Source of the DNA: Pedobacter panaciterrae
GTDB lineage: Bacteria; Bacteroidota; Bacteroidia; Sphingobacteriales; Sphingobacteriaceae
Assembly (NCBI RefSeq): GCF_001636695.1
Contig: NZ_LGEL01000014.1
Span: forward strand, 17,728 to 81,727
DNA length: 64,000 bases
Direction of reading: 5' to 3'
The position numbers and the translations under genes are program-made. The notes under the pieces were generated by a model. It worked only from the letters and a program-made list of their open reading frames with translations. It did no database searches and was not told where the DNA came from. Shown in pieces: positions 51,919 to 61,196 of this stretch (its first letter is position 1; every line of letters starts with the position of its first letter).

Positions 51919-52428
51919 ATGGCAGAATCTCAATTACTCATTCTAGATAAAAAACAGATACAGCAAAAGATCAACAGAATTGCATACCAGATTCTGGAAG
52001 ATAATTTAGACGAGAAGGAAATTGTATTGGCCGGAATATGGGATCGGGGCTATAAACTAGCCTTGCGATTAAAGAAGGTATTAACAAAGATCTCGGATCT
52101 TAAAATTATTATGCTTAGGATTGATCTTGACAGACTGAACACAAAATTGATCGCCAATACTGATCTGGATGAATCTCATTGGAAGAATAAAGTGATCATA
52201 CTGGTTGATGACGTATTAAATAGCGGTAAAACCTTAGCCTATGGCCTTGGTGTTTTTTTGAATACACCACATAAGAAAATACGCACTGTGGTTCTGGTTG
52301 ACAGGAGTCATAAAATTTTCCCGATAGCTACCGACTTTGTTGGTCTTCAGATGGCTACTGTTTTAAAGGAGCATGTTGATGTGGTTATGGATGTTGAAGG
52401 TGAAGAAGACAGGGTTTATTTAAGCTAG
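51919..52428 (+). CDS. PyrR-like phosphoribosyltransferase family protein
   Basis: A 169-residue protein of the type I phosphoribosyltransferase fold. The PRPP-binding motif is ILVDDVLNSGKT (D97-D98). The C-terminus MDVEGEEDRVYLS and the general layout resemble PyrR, the uracil phosphoribosyltransferase and pyr-operon attenuator of Gram-positives, but this group in Bacteroidetes is not shown to bind RNA. Substrate not established. It lies 39 bases before the acyltransferase gene on the same strand. Confidence 0.85.
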   Translation: MAESQLLILDKKQIQQKINRIAYQILEDNLDEKEIVLAGIWDRGYKLALRLKKVLTKISDLKIIMLRIDLDRLNTKLIANTDLDESHWKNKVIILVDDVLNSGKTLAYGLGVFLNTPHKKIRTVVLVDRSHKIFPIATDFVGLQMATVLKEHVDVVMDVEGEEDRVYLS

Positions 52429-52467
52429 CGGTTTGCATTTGAGGCTAATTTTTCTCATTTTAGAGGG

Positions 52468-53088
52468 ATGTACCAGTCCCAAAAAAGCCCTGCTGTTTTT
52501 AAGTTCTTTTCCTGGTATGTTACTTATATCATAAAGAAGGACTTTTCTTCGTATAATTTTAATAAACTTCAGATTAAAGAAAATGAAGCTGTGCTCTTAT
52601 TGGCCAATCATTTTAGCTGGTGGGACGGTTTTTTGATGTTTTATTTAAACAAAAAGTTGTTCAAGAAGCAGTTTCATGTGCTGGTTACAAAAGAAGATTA
52701 TGAGAAGTTATGGTTTTTAAAATACCTGGGGGCCTTTGCTGCTGAAACGAAGGGAAAAGATGTGGTACAAACGTTAACTTATGCAGGAGGTTTGCTTGAT
52801 GATCCCAATAATTTAGTCCTTATCTTTCCTCAGGGTAAGCTTTATACAAGTTATATTGGTAGCATAACTTTTGAAAAGGGGGTTATGCAGGTTGTTAATG
52901 CTTCTAAGAAAAAATTTCAAACTATATTTTCGGCTAATCTTACAGATTATTTTGGCGGGCGGAAACCGGAAGCAAGGAGTTATTTAGCTAGTTGGGAAGC
53001 GGAAGAGTATGTGAGCTTACAGCTACTGAAAAGTGAGTATAACAAACATTATGGGTATGCAATTAAAAGTCAGGGTAAAGCGGTATGA
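52468..53088 (+). CDS. 1-acyl-glycerol-phosphate-type acyltransferase (HxxxxD family)
   Basis: A 206-residue protein of the PlsC family. The catalytic motif is H48-x4-D53 in NHFSWWDG, and the second conserved block is FPQGKLYTS, the place of the FPEG motif with Gln for Glu. Family members transfer acyl groups to glycerol phosphate, lysolipids or pigments. Its stop overlaps the start of the glycosyltransferase gene by four bases (ATGA), so the two are translationally coupled and probably act in one pathway, for example acylation and glycosylation of a lipid or carotenoid. Confidence 0.85.
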   Translation: MYQSQKSPAVFKFFSWYVTYIIKKDFSSYNFNKLQIKENEAVLLLANHFSWWDGFLMFYLNKKLFKKQFHVLVTKEDYEKLWFLKYLGAFAAETKGKDVVQTLTYAGGLLDDPNNLVLIFPQGKLYTSYIGSITFEKGVMQVVNASKKKFQTIFSANLTDYFGGRKPEARSYLASWEAEEYVSLQLLKSEYNKHYGYAIKSQGKAV

Positions 53089-54047
53089 TCACTTTTGTTT
53101 ATGCTGTTCTTGTATTTCTTGTATTGCGGTTTTCTGTTACATTATTTAATTTCTTATCCAATCCAAAACTCGGTTATTATGGAAAACATTTTACCGATAA
53201 GGTCTCAATTATCATTTCTTTGCCGGATGTAAATGACGATCCTTCTTCATTGATCGCTTCTATTGAAGCTCAGGATTATAAAAATGTAGAGGTTTTGGTT
53301 AAAAAATACTCTGAGACAACAAAAAAGGTTGTCGCTAAGTCAACCGGCAGCTTTATTCTTTTTTTGGATGTTAATACAGTTATTAATAAAGGGCTGATAA
53401 ATAATCTTATTTGTCGTGTTAAGGTATTTGACCTGGATCTGTTGAGTATAATTCCCAATCGTAAATTTAGTAAGGTCTTTGGACGTTTTGTTTATCCTTT
53501 AAGTGACTTTGTTATGCTGAATCTTTTGCCTTTAAGGTTAGTCAGATTGAGTACTCAACAAATATTTGCTGTTGCTAATACCGGGTGCATGTTCTTTAAG
53601 GCAAGTAGTTATATGAAAGGCGACTGGTATGAAAATACTGATGGAGAAGGATCAGAAAGTACCGATATTGCCCGGCTAATGAAACAGATGAAACTTAAAA
53701 CAGAAGTTTTACTGGCTAATAAATTTATTTATATTGATGAGAAGGTAAGATTAGACAAAGTCTCCTCGCAATTGCTGGTAGCTTTCGGGAATAACCTGTT
53801 GGCGGTATTGATCTATCTTTTACTGATTATTGCAGGTCCTATTGTTGTGCTCATTAATTTTGATCCTGTGTTGCTGGTTTTACCTATTGGGTTGATTTTT
53901 TTGAGTAGAGTTATGATCTCTTTTCTTACGGCACAAAATCCCGTTATTAATGTTTTAATACATCCAATTCAGATGATAATGCTATTTGTGTTGTTGTTAA
54001 ATGGGCTTTGGAACAAGGTATTGACATCAGTTAAACATAAGTTGTAA
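53085..54047 (+). CDS. Diverged membrane glycosyltransferase, GT2-like
   Basis: A 320-residue protein with an N-terminal hydrophobic helix (about 2-20), a GT-A-like domain (KVSIIISLPDVNDD, IEAQDYKNVEVLV, FILFLDVNTVI) and three or four C-terminal membrane helices (about 228-315). The GT2 signature Asp-x-Asp is reduced to LDVNT and the acceptor acid motif (usually ED) is STDI, so activity is uncertain. The acyltransferase plus membrane GT2 pair recalls carotenoid-glycosyl ester synthesis, but no carotenoid genes are in view. Confidence 0.75.
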   Translation: MITFVYAVLVFLVLRFSVTLFNFLSNPKLGYYGKHFTDKVSIIISLPDVNDDPSSLIASIEAQDYKNVEVLVKKYSETTKKVVAKSTGSFILFLDVNTVINKGLINNLICRVKVFDLDLLSIIPNRKFSKVFGRFVYPLSDFVMLNLLPLRLVRLSTQQIFAVANTGCMFFKASSYMKGDWYENTDGEGSESTDIARLMKQMKLKTEVLLANKFIYIDEKVRLDKVSSQLLVAFGNNLLAVLIYLLLIIAGPIVVLINFDPVLLVLPIGLIFLSRVMISFLTAQNPVINVLIHPIQMIMLFVLLLNGLWNKVLTSVKHKL

Positions 54048-54068
54048 TGATATGAAACTCTTTTTGTG

Positions 54069-54076
54069 TAATTTTG
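54069..54076 (+). promoter_or_regulatory. -7 box for ispH
   Basis: TAATTTTG matches TANNTTTG and ends 24 bases before the ATG at 54101. A TTG at 54042-54044 (24-base spacing) may be a weak -33 box. The box contains the TTG at 54074 that opens the longer frame, so that TTG is not the start codon. Confidence 0.5.
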
Positions 54077-54100
54077 AGCATTATTAGTGTCAGAGAAAAA

Positions 54101-54949
54101 ATGAAATACGATTTAACCGTTACTATAGATAAGGCGTCGGGCTTTTGCTTTGGGGTAGTTTATGCTATTGATATGGCTGAAGATATTTTAGATCATGAGG
54201 ACTACTTGTATTGCCTGGGCGATATTGTGCATAACGATGAGGAGGTGAAGCGGTTAACCGATAAAGGTTTAAGAATAATTGATCATGAGCAGTTGCAGGG
54301 CTTAAAGAATGAAAAAGTTCTGATTAGGGCTCATGGGGAGGCCCCATCTACTTACCAGCTTGCATTGGAAAATGAACTGACATTAATTGATGCTTCTTGT
54401 CCGGTGGTATTAAAATTACAAAACAGGATTAAGAACTCCCATGATGATGATGAGCAAATTTTGATCTTTGGAAAGCATGGACATGCCGAGGTAGTAGGCT
54501 TACAGGGACAAACTGATGGTAAAGCAATTGTTTTTCAGGATTTAGCTGAGTTAGATCATGTTGATCTGCCCTCTAAGTTTACTCTATACAGTCAAACAAC
54601 CAAGAGCACAGATAAATTTTACCAGATAAAGGATGAACTTATTAATAGGGGGTATGATGTTAAAGCAAATGACACCATTTGCAGGCAAGTATCTAATCGT
54701 TATACTGATCTGGAAAAATTTGTGGTAAACTATGATAAAATCTTATTCGTTTCGGGTAAAAAGTCGTCAAATGGAAAAGTTTTGTATGATGTTTGCAAAA
54801 AGTATAACGACTCTTCATACTTCATTTCAAATATTGAAGAAATAGATTTCAACTGGTTTTCTCCTAAAGATAAAGTTGGAATTTGCGGTGCTACATCTAC
54901 GCCAATGTGGTTGATGGAAGAGGTTAAGGCCTTTCTGCTTAATCATTAA
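54101..54949 (+). CDS. ispH: 4-hydroxy-3-methylbut-2-enyl diphosphate reductase
   Basis: The last enzyme of the MEP pathway; it uses a [4Fe-4S] cluster to make IPP and DMAPP. The three cluster cysteines are C16 (SGFCFGV), C100 (DASCPVV) and C194 (DTICRQV). The protein is 282 residues with the ATG at 54101 (MKYDLTVTIDKASG). The longer frame from TTG 54074 is rejected because that TTG is part of the promoter -7 box. It stands alone with its own promoter, between the glycosyltransferase and ferrochelatase genes. Confidence 0.95.
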   Translation: MKYDLTVTIDKASGFCFGVVYAIDMAEDILDHEDYLYCLGDIVHNDEEVKRLTDKGLRIIDHEQLQGLKNEKVLIRAHGEAPSTYQLALENELTLIDASCPVVLKLQNRIKNSHDDDEQILIFGKHGHAEVVGLQGQTDGKAIVFQDLAELDHVDLPSKFTLYSQTTKSTDKFYQIKDELINRGYDVKANDTICRQVSNRYTDLEKFVVNYDKILFVSGKKSSNGKVLYDVCKKYNDSSYFISNIEEIDFNWFSPKDKVGICGATSTPMWLMEEVKAFLLNH

Positions 54950-54994
54950 AAAGTAATTATTGTTTTTACGGATAGGGATAAAAGTATAATAAGT

Positions 54995-55002
54995 TAATTT
55001 TG
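54995..55002 (+). promoter_or_regulatory. -7 box for hemH
   Basis: TAATTTTG is identical to the ispH box and ends nine bases before the ATG at 55012. It again covers a TTG (55000) that could be mistaken for a start. No clear -33 box. Confidence 0.45.
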
Positions 55003-55011
55003 GGCCATATT

Positions 55012-56025
55012 ATGGGAAAAAAGGGCATTTTATTAGTGAATTTAGGAACTCCGGATAGCCCGGAAGTTAAAGATGTACGCAAATATCTTGATCAGTTCTT
55101 GATGGATGAGCGTGTAATTGATATTAATGCTTTTAACCGCACATTGTTGGTTAAGGGTATAATCGTTCCTTTTCGCAGTCCTAAAACTTCAAAATTATAT
55201 AAAGAGATCTGGGATGAAAACGGATCACCGTTATTGTATTATAGTAAAATACAAGCTGCTTTAGTTCAGGAGAAATTGGGCGATGAATACCATGTTGAAC
55301 TGGCAATGAGATATCAGAACCCTTCTATCCAGTCTGCCCTGGACAAAATGAAAGCAGGCCTGGTTGAAAGTATAAAGGTAATTCCTCTATTCCCTCAGTA
55401 TGCTTCTGCCAGTAGTGGTTCTGTAATACAGAGCGTAATGGAAATTGTAAGCAAATGGACTACTATACCTCCCGTTTCATTTGTGAATTCCTTTCATGAT
55501 AATGAATTAATGTTAGATGTTTTTGCTGAAAATGCAAGGAAATATCATCCTGAAACTTATGACCATGTGTTATTTAGTTTTCATGGGCTTCCGGAGCGAC
55601 AACTATTAAAATGTGATCATACCAGTAATTACTGCCTTAAGAAGGACAATTGCTGTGAGACTTTAAATGATACCAATAAGTTCTGCTATTCTGCACAAGG
55701 GCATGATACTGCCAGGTTGCTTGCTAAGAAGTTGAATATTTCAAGAGAAGACTATACTGTTTGCTTCCAGTCGCGTTTGGGTAAGGAACCATGGGTACAA
55801 CCATACACCACTGATGTATTAAAAAAGCTAGCTGCAGAGGGCAAAAAACGCTTACTTGTATTTAGTCCTGCTTTTGTTGCTGATTGTTTGGAAACACTTT
55901 ATGAAATTACGGTTGAATATCACGAAGAATTTAAGGCTTTAGGCGGCGAGCATGTTCAGTTGGTTGAAAGCTTAAATGACAATCCGAAATTTATTGATGC
56001 GCTGGCAGAGATGGCTGTAAGCTAA
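55012..56025 (+). CDS. hemH: Ferrochelatase
   Basis: The enzyme inserts Fe2+ into protoporphyrin IX, the last step of heme synthesis. With ATG at 55012 the 337-residue protein starts MGKKGILLVNLGTPDSPEV. Active-site H191 is in FSFHGLPER and E294 in DCLETLYE. Five cysteines follow the His in a short stretch (about residues 199-224, including NYCLKKDNCCET), as in ferrochelatases with an iron-sulfur cluster, but cluster binding is not certain. Its last four bases overlap the 3' end of the convergent waaA. Confidence 0.94.
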   Translation: MGKKGILLVNLGTPDSPEVKDVRKYLDQFLMDERVIDINAFNRTLLVKGIIVPFRSPKTSKLYKEIWDENGSPLLYYSKIQAALVQEKLGDEYHVELAMRYQNPSIQSALDKMKAGLVESIKVIPLFPQYASASSGSVIQSVMEIVSKWTTIPPVSFVNSFHDNELMLDVFAENARKYHPETYDHVLFSFHGLPERQLLKCDHTSNYCLKKDNCCETLNDTNKFCYSAQGHDTARLLAKKLNISREDYTVCFQSRLGKEPWVQPYTTDVLKKLAAEGKKRLLVFSPAFVADCLETLYEITVEYHEEFKALGGEHVQLVESLNDNPKFIDALAEMAVS

Positions 56026-57236
56026 AAGTTTTGAGCTATGTATGCAATGATCTGATCTGTTGATCCGGTTTTTGTGGTTACATATCTTTTTGCTGCATCT
56101 CCCGCAGTTTTGTTATCTGTAAATTTGTTAAAAGCGTTGAGTAATTCTTCAACACTTGTAATGCTAACAGCCGAATTTATGGAGATCAGGTCTTTTGCCT
56201 CTTGAAATTTATCATATCTGGGCCCAAAAATTACGGGTATTCCAAATGCAGCAGCTTCGAGTGTGTTGTGTATTCCTACACCGAAACCACCACCTATATA
56301 AGCTATTTGTCCATATTGATAGACGGCTGATAAAAGACCGATATTGTCTATTATCAGCGTTTGAGCATTTGCAGATTGATCGGTTAATTCTGAATACTTA
56401 ATTGCCTGAGGTATCAGCTTTATGATCTCCTCTATGTGGGCTTTATCTATTTCATGAGGGGCGATGATAAATTTCCAATTAGGCTGTGAGTTAATAAGCG
56501 TTGCTATCAACCGTTCATCAGCTGGCCAGGTACTTCCCGCAATTAATGTATTCTTGTTATCGCAAAATTTTCGAATGGTGTCAAATTCTTTTGGCGTTTT
56601 AGCATTTTCAGCCACCCTGTCGAATCTGGTGTCACCACTGAGACTTACATTGTGTATGTTAATTTGACTAAGCAGTTGTTTACTTTCTTCGTTCTGGACA
56701 AAAAAATGATTTACAAACCCCAATATTTTTCGGTTAAAAGAACCATACCATTTAAAAAAGATCTGATCCGGTCTGAAAATACCAGATATTATGTAAAGAG
56801 GAATGCCTGATTTATGAAGGGTTTCGAAATAATGATACCAATACTCATATTTAGTGAATACCGCTATTTCAGGTTTTATAGCGTCAATGAGTTTTCTTGC
56901 ATTACCTGCGGTATCGAGAGGCAAGTAAAATACTCCATCAGCTAAAGTATAGTCCTTTCGGATTTCATATCCTGAAGGAGAAAAAAAAGTGATTATAATT
57001 CGCTTTTCGGGATAAGAACTTTTAATTTTTTCCAATAAAGGTCGGCCTTGTTCAAATTCTCCAAGTGAAGCAAAGTGAAACCAGATGTTAGACTTAGTGG
57101 GATCTACTTTTTTTTGTATTTTTTTGAAAATATTCTTCCTTCCTTGAACAAAAAGTTTAGCTTTATTATTGAACAGGGAGAATAATTTAATAATTAAACC
57201 ATAAAGTTGAATCGCGATATTATAAAGCAAAAGCAT
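56022..57236 (-). CDS. waaA: 3-deoxy-D-manno-octulosonate (Kdo) transferase
   Basis: A 404-residue GT30 enzyme that adds Kdo to lipid A at the inner membrane. It has the N-terminal membrane anchor (LLLYNIAIQLYGLIIKLFSL), the SLGEFEQGRPL segment, TKYEYWYHYF, IAGSTWPADERLI and the C-terminal HNTLEAAAFGIPVIFGP donor-binding signature. Length is normal. The gene is alone on the minus strand between hemH and ugd. Confidence 0.95.
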   Translation of the reverse strand: MLLLYNIAIQLYGLIIKLFSLFNNKAKLFVQGRKNIFKKIQKKVDPTKSNIWFHFASLGEFEQGRPLLEKIKSSYPEKRIIITFFSPSGYEIRKDYTLADGVFYLPLDTAGNARKLIDAIKPEIAVFTKYEYWYHYFETLHKSGIPLYIISGIFRPDQIFFKWYGSFNRKILGFVNHFFVQNEESKQLLSQINIHNVSLSGDTRFDRVAENAKTPKEFDTIRKFCDNKNTLIAGSTWPADERLIATLINSQPNWKFIIAPHEIDKAHIEEIIKLIPQAIKYSELTDQSANAQTLIIDNIGLLSAVYQYGQIAYIGGGFGVGIHNTLEAAAFGIPVIFGPRYDKFQEAKDLISINSAVSITSVEELLNAFNKFTDNKTAGDAAKRYVTTKTGSTDQIIAYIAQNF

Positions 57237-57297
57237 TTTGTGTTTATTTCTTATCTTAGCCGAAGATACTTCAATAAAATTAAAACCGAATTAATAT

Positions 57298-58608
57298 ATG
57301 AAAATAGCCGTAATAGGAACAGGGTACGTAGGTTTAGTTACCGGTACTTGCCTGGCCGAAACAGGTAACGACGTTATTTGCGTTGATGTTAATGAAGCCA
57401 AAGTGCTTAAGATGCAAAATGGTGAAGTTCCTATTTATGAACCCGGATTGGATGTTTTATTTCATAGAAATATTGCTCAGGGAAGATTGGTTTTTACCAC
57501 TGATCTTGCCGCCGGAATTAAGGATGCTCAGATTATCTTTATGGCCTTACCAACGCCTCCGGGTGGTGATGGAGCTGCAGACTTATCATACATTTTAGGC
57601 GCTGCAAAAGACATTTCCAAACTGGTTACTGAATATAAAGTTGTTATCAATAAATCAACGGTTCCTGTTGGAACAGCTGATAAAGTTCAGGCAGTTTTTA
57701 AAGAAAATACTTCAGTAGAAATTGATGTGGTTTCTAATCCTGAATTTTTACGTGAAGGTGTGGCCGTAGATGATTTTATGAAACCTGACAGGGTAGTTAT
57801 CGGTACCAGCAGCGAGAGAGCCAAGAAATTACTTTTGGAATTATATGGTCCATATGTTAGACAGGGAAATCCGATCTTATTTATGGATGAGCGTTCTTCT
57901 GAGCTGACAAAATACGCTGCCAATTCATTTCTTGCGACTAAGATCACGTTTATGAACGAGGTAGCTAACCTATGCGAGATCGTTGGGGCTGATGTTGATG
58001 CAGTTCGTAAAGGTATTGGCTCTGATGCCAGAATTGGTAAAAGGTTCTTGTTCCCTGGTATTGGTTATGGTGGAAGTTGTTTCCCTAAAGATGTACAGGC
58101 ATTGGCTAAAGCAGCTGATGAGCACAATTACGATTTTCAGATTCTGACAGCAGTAATGAAAGTGAACGAAAAACAGAAAGTTGTTTTGGTTGATAAGCTT
58201 TTGAAATATTATAAAAATGATTTAAAAGGTAAACATTTTGCTTTATGGGGCTTAGCTTTTAAACCTGAAACAGACGATATCCGTGAGGCACCAGCTTTGT
58301 ATATTATTGAAGAATTGGTGAAACATGGTGCAGCGGTTACCGCTTTCGATCCGGAAGGAATTGATAATGTAAAAGCGTTAATAGGTGATAAAATTAAGTA
58401 CTCAAGCAATCAATATGAAGCTTTGGAAGGGGCTGATGCATTACTGATTGCAACTGAGTGGTCTGTTTTTAGAAATCCTGATTTTGATAGAATGGAACAG
58501 ACATTAACTAATAAGGTTATTTTTGATGGTCGTAACTTATACGATTTAGAAAAAATGATTGATTTAGGTTATTACTATAATAGTGTAGGCCGTAAGCTAA
58601 TAAACTAA
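57298..58608 (+). CDS. ugd: UDP-glucose 6-dehydrogenase
   Basis: The enzyme oxidises UDP-glucose to UDP-glucuronate with two NAD. The 436-residue protein has the N-terminal NAD loop GTGYVG (7-12), the central dehydrogenase domain with SNPEFLREG, catalytic C261 in [10 protein letters not shown] and the C-terminal UDP-binding domain. Its stop overlaps the next ATG (TAATG). Together with the next gene it makes UDP-xylose. Start of a five-gene nucleotide-sugar operon. Confidence 0.96.
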   Translation: MKIAVIGTGYVGLVTGTCLAETGNDVICVDVNEAKVLKMQNGEVPIYEPGLDVLFHRNIAQGRLVFTTDLAAGIKDAQIIFMALPTPPGGDGAADLSYILGAAKDISKLVTEYKVVINKSTVPVGTADKVQAVFKENTSVEIDVVSNPEFLREGVAVDDFMKPDRVVIGTSSERAKKLLLELYGPYVRQGNPILFMDERSSELTKYAANSFLATKITFMNEVANLCEIVGADVDAVRKGIGSDARIGKRFLFPGIGYGGSCFPKDVQALAKAADEHNYDFQILTAVMKVNEKQKVVLVDKLLKYYKNDLKGKHFALWGLAFKPETDDIREAPALYIIEELVKHGAAVTAFDPEGIDNVKALIGDKIKYSSNQYEALEGADALLIATEWSVFRNPDFDRMEQTLTNKVIFDGRNLYDLEKMIDLGYYYNSVGRKLIN

Positions 58609-59597
58609 TGGGACGTAAAAGAGTTTTAATTACCGGTGCTGCCGGTTTTCTAGGGTCGCATCTGTGCGATAGGTTTATAAAAGAAGGTTATTATGTTATT
58701 GGCATGGATAACCTGATAACAGGAGACCTGAAAAATATAGAACATTTATTTGGTCTGGAAAATTTTGAGTTTGCACATCATGATGTGTCAAAATTTGTTC
58801 ATGTACCCGGTAAACTAGATTATATATTACATTTTGCTTCACCGGCAAGCCCGATTGATTATCTTAAAATTCCTATTCAAACTTTAAAGGTTGGATCTTT
58901 GGGGACACATAATTTGCTGGGTTTAGCAAAAAATAAAAAAGCGAGGATGTTAATTGCCTCTACTTCGGAAGTTTATGGTGATCCAAATGTAAATCCACAG
59001 CCTGAAGAATACTGGGGAAATGTGAATCCGGTAGGACCAAGGGGTGTTTATGATGAAGCCAAACGTTTTCAGGAAGCAATGACAATGGCTTACCACACTT
59101 TTCATGGTGTTGAAACAAGAATAGTCAGGATTTTTAATACTTATGGCCCTAGAATGCGACTAAATGATGGACGCGTTTTACCTGCATTTATTGGGCAGGC
59201 TTTGAGAGGTGAAGATCTAACGGTGTTCGGCGATGGATCACAAACCAGATCATTCTGTTATGTTGATGATCTGATTGAAGGTATTTACAGGTTATTGTTA
59301 AGTGATTACGTAATGCCGGTAAACATTGGCAACCCGGATGAGATTACAATAAAGCAATTTGGAGAGGAGATTATTAAGTTAACCGGAACCAGCCAAAAAC
59401 TTGTTTTAAGGGATTTACCAGTTGATGATCCAAAACAACGTCGCCCGGATATCACAAAAGCAAGAGAGATTTTGGGTTGGGAACCGAAAATTAGTCGCGC
59501 AGAAGGATTAAAGATTACCTACGAATATTTTAAATCATTGCCGACAGAGGCTTTGATAAATAAGGAACACAAAGATTTTACAACATATAACCGTTAA
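58608..59597 (+). CDS. uxs: UDP-glucuronate decarboxylase (UDP-xylose synthase)
   Basis: An extended SDR enzyme (329 residues) that turns UDP-glucuronate into UDP-xylose. The NAD loop GAAGFLG lies at 10-16; the catalytic Tyr-Lys pair is Y148-x3-K152 in [23 protein letters not shown] and [12 protein letters not shown] are family segments. The start overlaps the ugd stop by one base, so substrate flow from Ugd is likely direct. UDP-xylose would be used for a surface polysaccharide. Confidence 0.95.
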   Translation: MGRKRVLITGAAGFLGSHLCDRFIKEGYYVIGMDNLITGDLKNIEHLFGLENFEFAHHDVSKFVHVPGKLDYILHFASPASPIDYLKIPIQTLKVGSLGTHNLLGLAKNKKARMLIASTSEVYGDPNVNPQPEEYWGNVNPVGPRGVYDEAKRFQEAMTMAYHTFHGVETRIVRIFNTYGPRMRLNDGRVLPAFIGQALRGEDLTVFGDGSQTRSFCYVDDLIEGIYRLLLSDYVMPVNIGNPDEITIKQFGEEIIKLTGTSQKLVLRDLPVDDPKQRRPDITKAREILGWEPKISRAEGLKITYEYFKSLPTEALINKEHKDFTTYNR

Positions 59598-59602
59598 TAA
59601 GA

Positions 59603-60625
59603 ATGTCTAAAATATTAGTAACTGGAGGAACCGGATTTATAGGTTCACATACAGTAGTTGAATTACATAATGCAGGATATGAAGTGGTGATCATTGATGA
59701 CCTTTCTAATTCCAATCCTAAAATACTTGATCAGATAGAAACAATTATAGGAATTAAGCCGGAGTTTGTTCAGCTTAACCTATGTGATGAAGCTAAGGTA
59801 AATGAATTTGTAGCGAAAAATACTGATATTGATGGGGTAATTCACTTTGCAGCTTTTAAAGCAGTTGGAGAGTCTGTACAGCAACCATTGAAATATTATA
59901 AAAATAATTTTTATTCATTAATTAACCTGATTACTGCATTTAACAGTTCAATTAAATTGGTGTTCTCCTCATCTTGTACAGTTTATGGACAGCCGGATGT
60001 ATTGCCGGTAACTGAAGAGGCACCCACAAAAAGAGCAGAATCACCGTATGGCAATACAAAACAAATAGCGGAAGAAATTTTACAGGAAACCTGTGCGGTA
60101 ACCCCTTCTTTAAAAGTTACTTCACTTCGTTATTTTAACCCGGTAGGTGCACACCATACAGCTTTAATTGGTGAGTTACCAATTGGTGTTCCTCAAAACC
60201 TTGTTCCATTTATTACGCAGTCGGCCATCGGAAAACGTGGACCTATAACCGTTTATGGTAATGACTATGATACACCGGATGGAAGTGCAATAAGAGATTA
60301 TATCCACGTGGTAGATCTGGCAAAAGCACACGTTGCCGCTATTAAGCGTTTGGAAAGTGATAAAGCAGAGTCAAATTACGAAGTATTCAACCTAGGTACA
60401 GGAAAAGGATCTTCAGTATTGGAAATTATTGACGCTTTTGAGAAGTCAACCGGACAAAAACTGGATTATACAATAGGAGCAAGAAGAGAAGGGGATATTG
60501 AGAAAGTTTGGGGTGATGTAACAAAGTCGGCAAGGGATTTAAACTGGAAAGCAGAATTGGATATTGATGTAATGATGTCATCTGCCTGGAACTGGGAAAA
60601 ATATTTAAAAGACAATCCATTTTAA
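59603..60625 (+). CDS. galE: UDP-glucose 4-epimerase
   Basis: An extended SDR enzyme (340 residues) interconverting UDP-glucose and UDP-galactose. NAD loop GGTGFIG at 8-14, Tyr-Lys pair Y149-x3-K153 in SPYGNTK, and the family segments RYFNPVGAHHTALIGE and GSAIRDYIHVVDLA. It follows the uxs gene by five bases and precedes an unknown gene by one base. Specificity for glucose versus N-acetylglucosamine is not certain. Confidence 0.95.
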   Translation: MSKILVTGGTGFIGSHTVVELHNAGYEVVIIDDLSNSNPKILDQIETIIGIKPEFVQLNLCDEAKVNEFVAKNTDIDGVIHFAAFKAVGESVQQPLKYYKNNFYSLINLITAFNSSIKLVFSSSCTVYGQPDVLPVTEEAPTKRAESPYGNTKQIAEEILQETCAVTPSLKVTSLRYFNPVGAHHTALIGELPIGVPQNLVPFITQSAIGKRGPITVYGNDYDTPDGSAIRDYIHVVDLAKAHVAAIKRLESDKAESNYEVFNLGTGKGSSVLEIIDAFEKSTGQKLDYTIGARREGDIEKVWGDVTKSARDLNWKAELDIDVMMSSAWNWEKYLKDNPF

Positions 60626-60626
60626 A

Positions 60627-61193
60627 ATGCTGTTAAGTGAGCATAAGGATCTTAAACTGGAGATAAAGTCTCTTCCTGAAAAGGAAAAAGATAAATTATT
60701 GCTCAGACTAATTGCAAAAGATAAGGTTTTAACAGAGCATTTGCACTTTAAGCTGCTTGAAGATGAACATGATCTGGTAGAACGTTATGAAAAATTATTG
60801 GCAACAATAGTTGAAACGGCTAAAGAACTTTTATCTAATAAGAGATTAACCTCTAAAGATACCTTATTGAAAATGCGCAAGTTAAATGGAAGTATCACAC
60901 ATCATTTTAAGGTAACAAAAGATGTTGCTACTGAAATGGAGTTGAGAATTCATTTATTGAACCATATTCCAATAGATTTCAAGGAGGGTGTTTTTTCACC
61001 TTTACATAAATTTAATGAGAAACTTTCTGTTTATTTTGTCAAGTCGACTGTTTCAGTATTGAACAAGTACTATAAGTTACATGAGGATTTGCAGTTTGAT
61101 TTGAAGGATTCGTTAAATGCTGTTCTCAATAAAATATATCTACACAAAACATCTTCGGTAGCCCATGAACTTGGATTGCCTAAAGAATTATAA
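60627..61193 (+). CDS. Hypothetical protein, 188 residues, inside the nucleotide-sugar operon
   Basis: I do not recognise this protein. It is highly charged and probably all-helical (IKSLPEKEKDKLLLRLIAKD, LLEDEHDLVERYEKLL), without signal peptide, membrane segment or cysteine. It starts one base after galE and ends three bases before rfbB, so it must be cotranscribed with both. A cytoplasmic helper role, for example in regulating the enzymes around it, is possible, but nothing in the sequence shows it. Confidence 0.8.
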   Translation: MLLSEHKDLKLEIKSLPEKEKDKLLLRLIAKDKVLTEHLHFKLLEDEHDLVERYEKLLATIVETAKELLSNKRLTSKDTLLKMRKLNGSITHHFKVTKDVATEMELRIHLLNHIPIDFKEGVFSPLHKFNEKLSVYFVKSTVSVLNKYYKLHEDLQFDLKDSLNAVLNKIYLHKTSSVAHELGLPKEL

Positions 61194-61196
61194 ACT

